Below, piece after piece: positions 63,639 through 64,000 of a stretch of DNA of 64,000 nt. The notes under the pieces were generated by a model. The model made no database searches. It was not told the origin of the DNA and saw only the letters and a list, made by a program, of their open reading frames with translations. Numbering within the stretch: the stretch's first letter is position 1; every line of letters starts with the position of its first letter. Position numbers and translations under genes: made by a program. The stretch is from Neorhizobium huautlense (GTDB lineage Bacteria > Pseudomonadota > Alphaproteobacteria > Rhizobiales > Rhizobiaceae), in contig NZ_PVBM01000009.1 in NCBI RefSeq assembly GCF_002968575.1, forward strand, positions 62,001 to 126,000. Direction: 5' to 3'.

Positions 63639-64000
63639 TCATCCCTCAAAGGCGGTGCAGGCGCTTTCGGGCCGGTCGAGGCCCAGCGTGTCCATTTCGT
63701 TGGTCTGGTGCAGGTAGCCGTCGAGCGGTGCGAGTTCGACCAGCGCCCGGGCATTAACGACGGCCATCGGCTGGCGGAGTTGGCCGTCCCAGTCGCGATA
63801 ACTGAGGCTGCGGCCCTTGAAGCCGTCGAGGGCGAATTTGGCCGACAGGATGAACTCGCGCAGAACGACCGGATCGCCGGAATTGGTCCGGGTGACAGCC
63901 TCGCCGATGGTGCGAACCGCCGCCCAGGCGGCATAGTCGCGCGAGCCCATTTCACGGCCCGCTGCCTTTTCGAAGCGGTTCTGGAGTTGCACTGCGGCCC
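63639..64000 (-). CDS. Substrate-binding protein, C-terminal part (runs off window)
   Basis: About 120 C-terminal residues are visible; the start lies beyond the right edge. The sequence (WAAVRTIGEAVTRT, LREFILSAKFALDGFKGR) resembles the branched-chain-amino-acid-type binding proteins of PQQ-associated ABC systems. Same operon as the beta-propeller gene (1-bp gap). Confidence 0.75.
   Translation of the reverse strand, partial: AAVQLQNRFEKAAGREMGSRDYAAWAAVRTIGEAVTRTNSGDPVVLREFILSAKFALDGFKGRSLSYRDWDGQLRQPMAVVNARALVELAPLDGYLHQTNEMDTLGLDRPESACTAFEG

Noticed and set aside
1..64000. CRISPR arrays, insertion sequences, tRNA/rRNA genes
   Set aside because: No regularly spaced repeats, transposase-like ORFs or recognisable tRNA/rRNA sequences were seen by eye. 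A dedicated scan would be needed for certainty.

Overview
The window looks like a chromosome or large-replicon segment of a high-GC alphaproteobacterium, most likely a member of the Rhizobiaceae (Rhizobium, Ensifer, Shinella or Agrobacterium relatives). The reasons are a rhizobial-style nos operon with nosX and a tatA/tatE gene, a TGA-N9-TCA (RirA-type) iron box, a GGAAC-N18-TT stress promoter, many dppBCDF-like amine/peptide transport and oxidase genes, and a PrkA-YeaH-SpoVR operon. No rRNA, tRNA, transposase, CRISPR array or clear mobile boundary was seen.

Layout. (1) 1-23.5 kb: amine/amino-acid catabolism. A two-subunit [2Fe-2S]/FAD oxidoreductase (HcnAB/OoxAB type) comes first. It is followed by LysR and Lrp regulators, two DadA/PuuB-like FAD oxidases, a dipeptide-type ABC transporter, two haloacid-dehalogenase-type hydrolases, a class III aminotransferase, two aldehyde dehydrogenases, a tartrate/isopropylmalate-type dehydrogenase, a cupin, a GhrA-like protein lacking canonical catalytic residues, an ArgE-like deacetylase and two related GNAT acetyltransferases. 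The set is consistent with import, oxidation and transamination of a polyamine-like or amine-bearing substrate; the substrate itself is not visible from sequence. (2) 24.1-31.8 kb: stress block, prkA-yeaH-spoVR, a DUF4142 protein behind an EcfG-type promoter, a zinc alcohol dehydrogenase and an SDR. (3) 31.9-41.1 kb: a complete nitrous-oxide reductase operon nosRZDFYLX plus a 55-residue TatA, read on the minus strand, with a Crp/Fnr-type half-site pair in the nosR upstream region. (4) 41.2-47.8 kb: an iron block, with a ferritin-like diiron protein, an FTR1 permease, a pentaheme cytochrome c, a small cytochrome b and an imelysin-like protein carrying an EF-hand; a TGA-N9-TCA box lies upstream. 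(5) 48.1-52.1 kb: a LacI regulator followed by paired inverted repeats, then a TIM-barrel isomerase, an IolG-like dehydrogenase and an IolI-like isomerase. (6) 52.2-64 kb: pseudoazurin; then an operon for a LuxR response regulator, a FIST-domain sensor (NosP-like) and a hybrid histidine kinase; then a PQQ alcohol dehydrogenase with the extra Asp typical of lanthanide enzymes; then an SBP+ATPase pair with no permease; and a lut/ped-like transport cluster (ABC-2 permease, ATPase, acidic secreted protein, beta-propeller, SBP) that runs off the end.

Working together: the nos operon, pseudoazurin and possibly the NO-sensing FIST/kinase pair point to terminal denitrification. The iron block couples predicted redox carriers to an iron permease. 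The quinoprotein block looks like lanthanide-dependent alcohol oxidation with its own sensory and metal-handling genes. The most system-like and least described units are the EF-hand imelysin/cytochrome b/pentaheme/FTR1 operon and the Ln-type quinoprotein neighbourhood.
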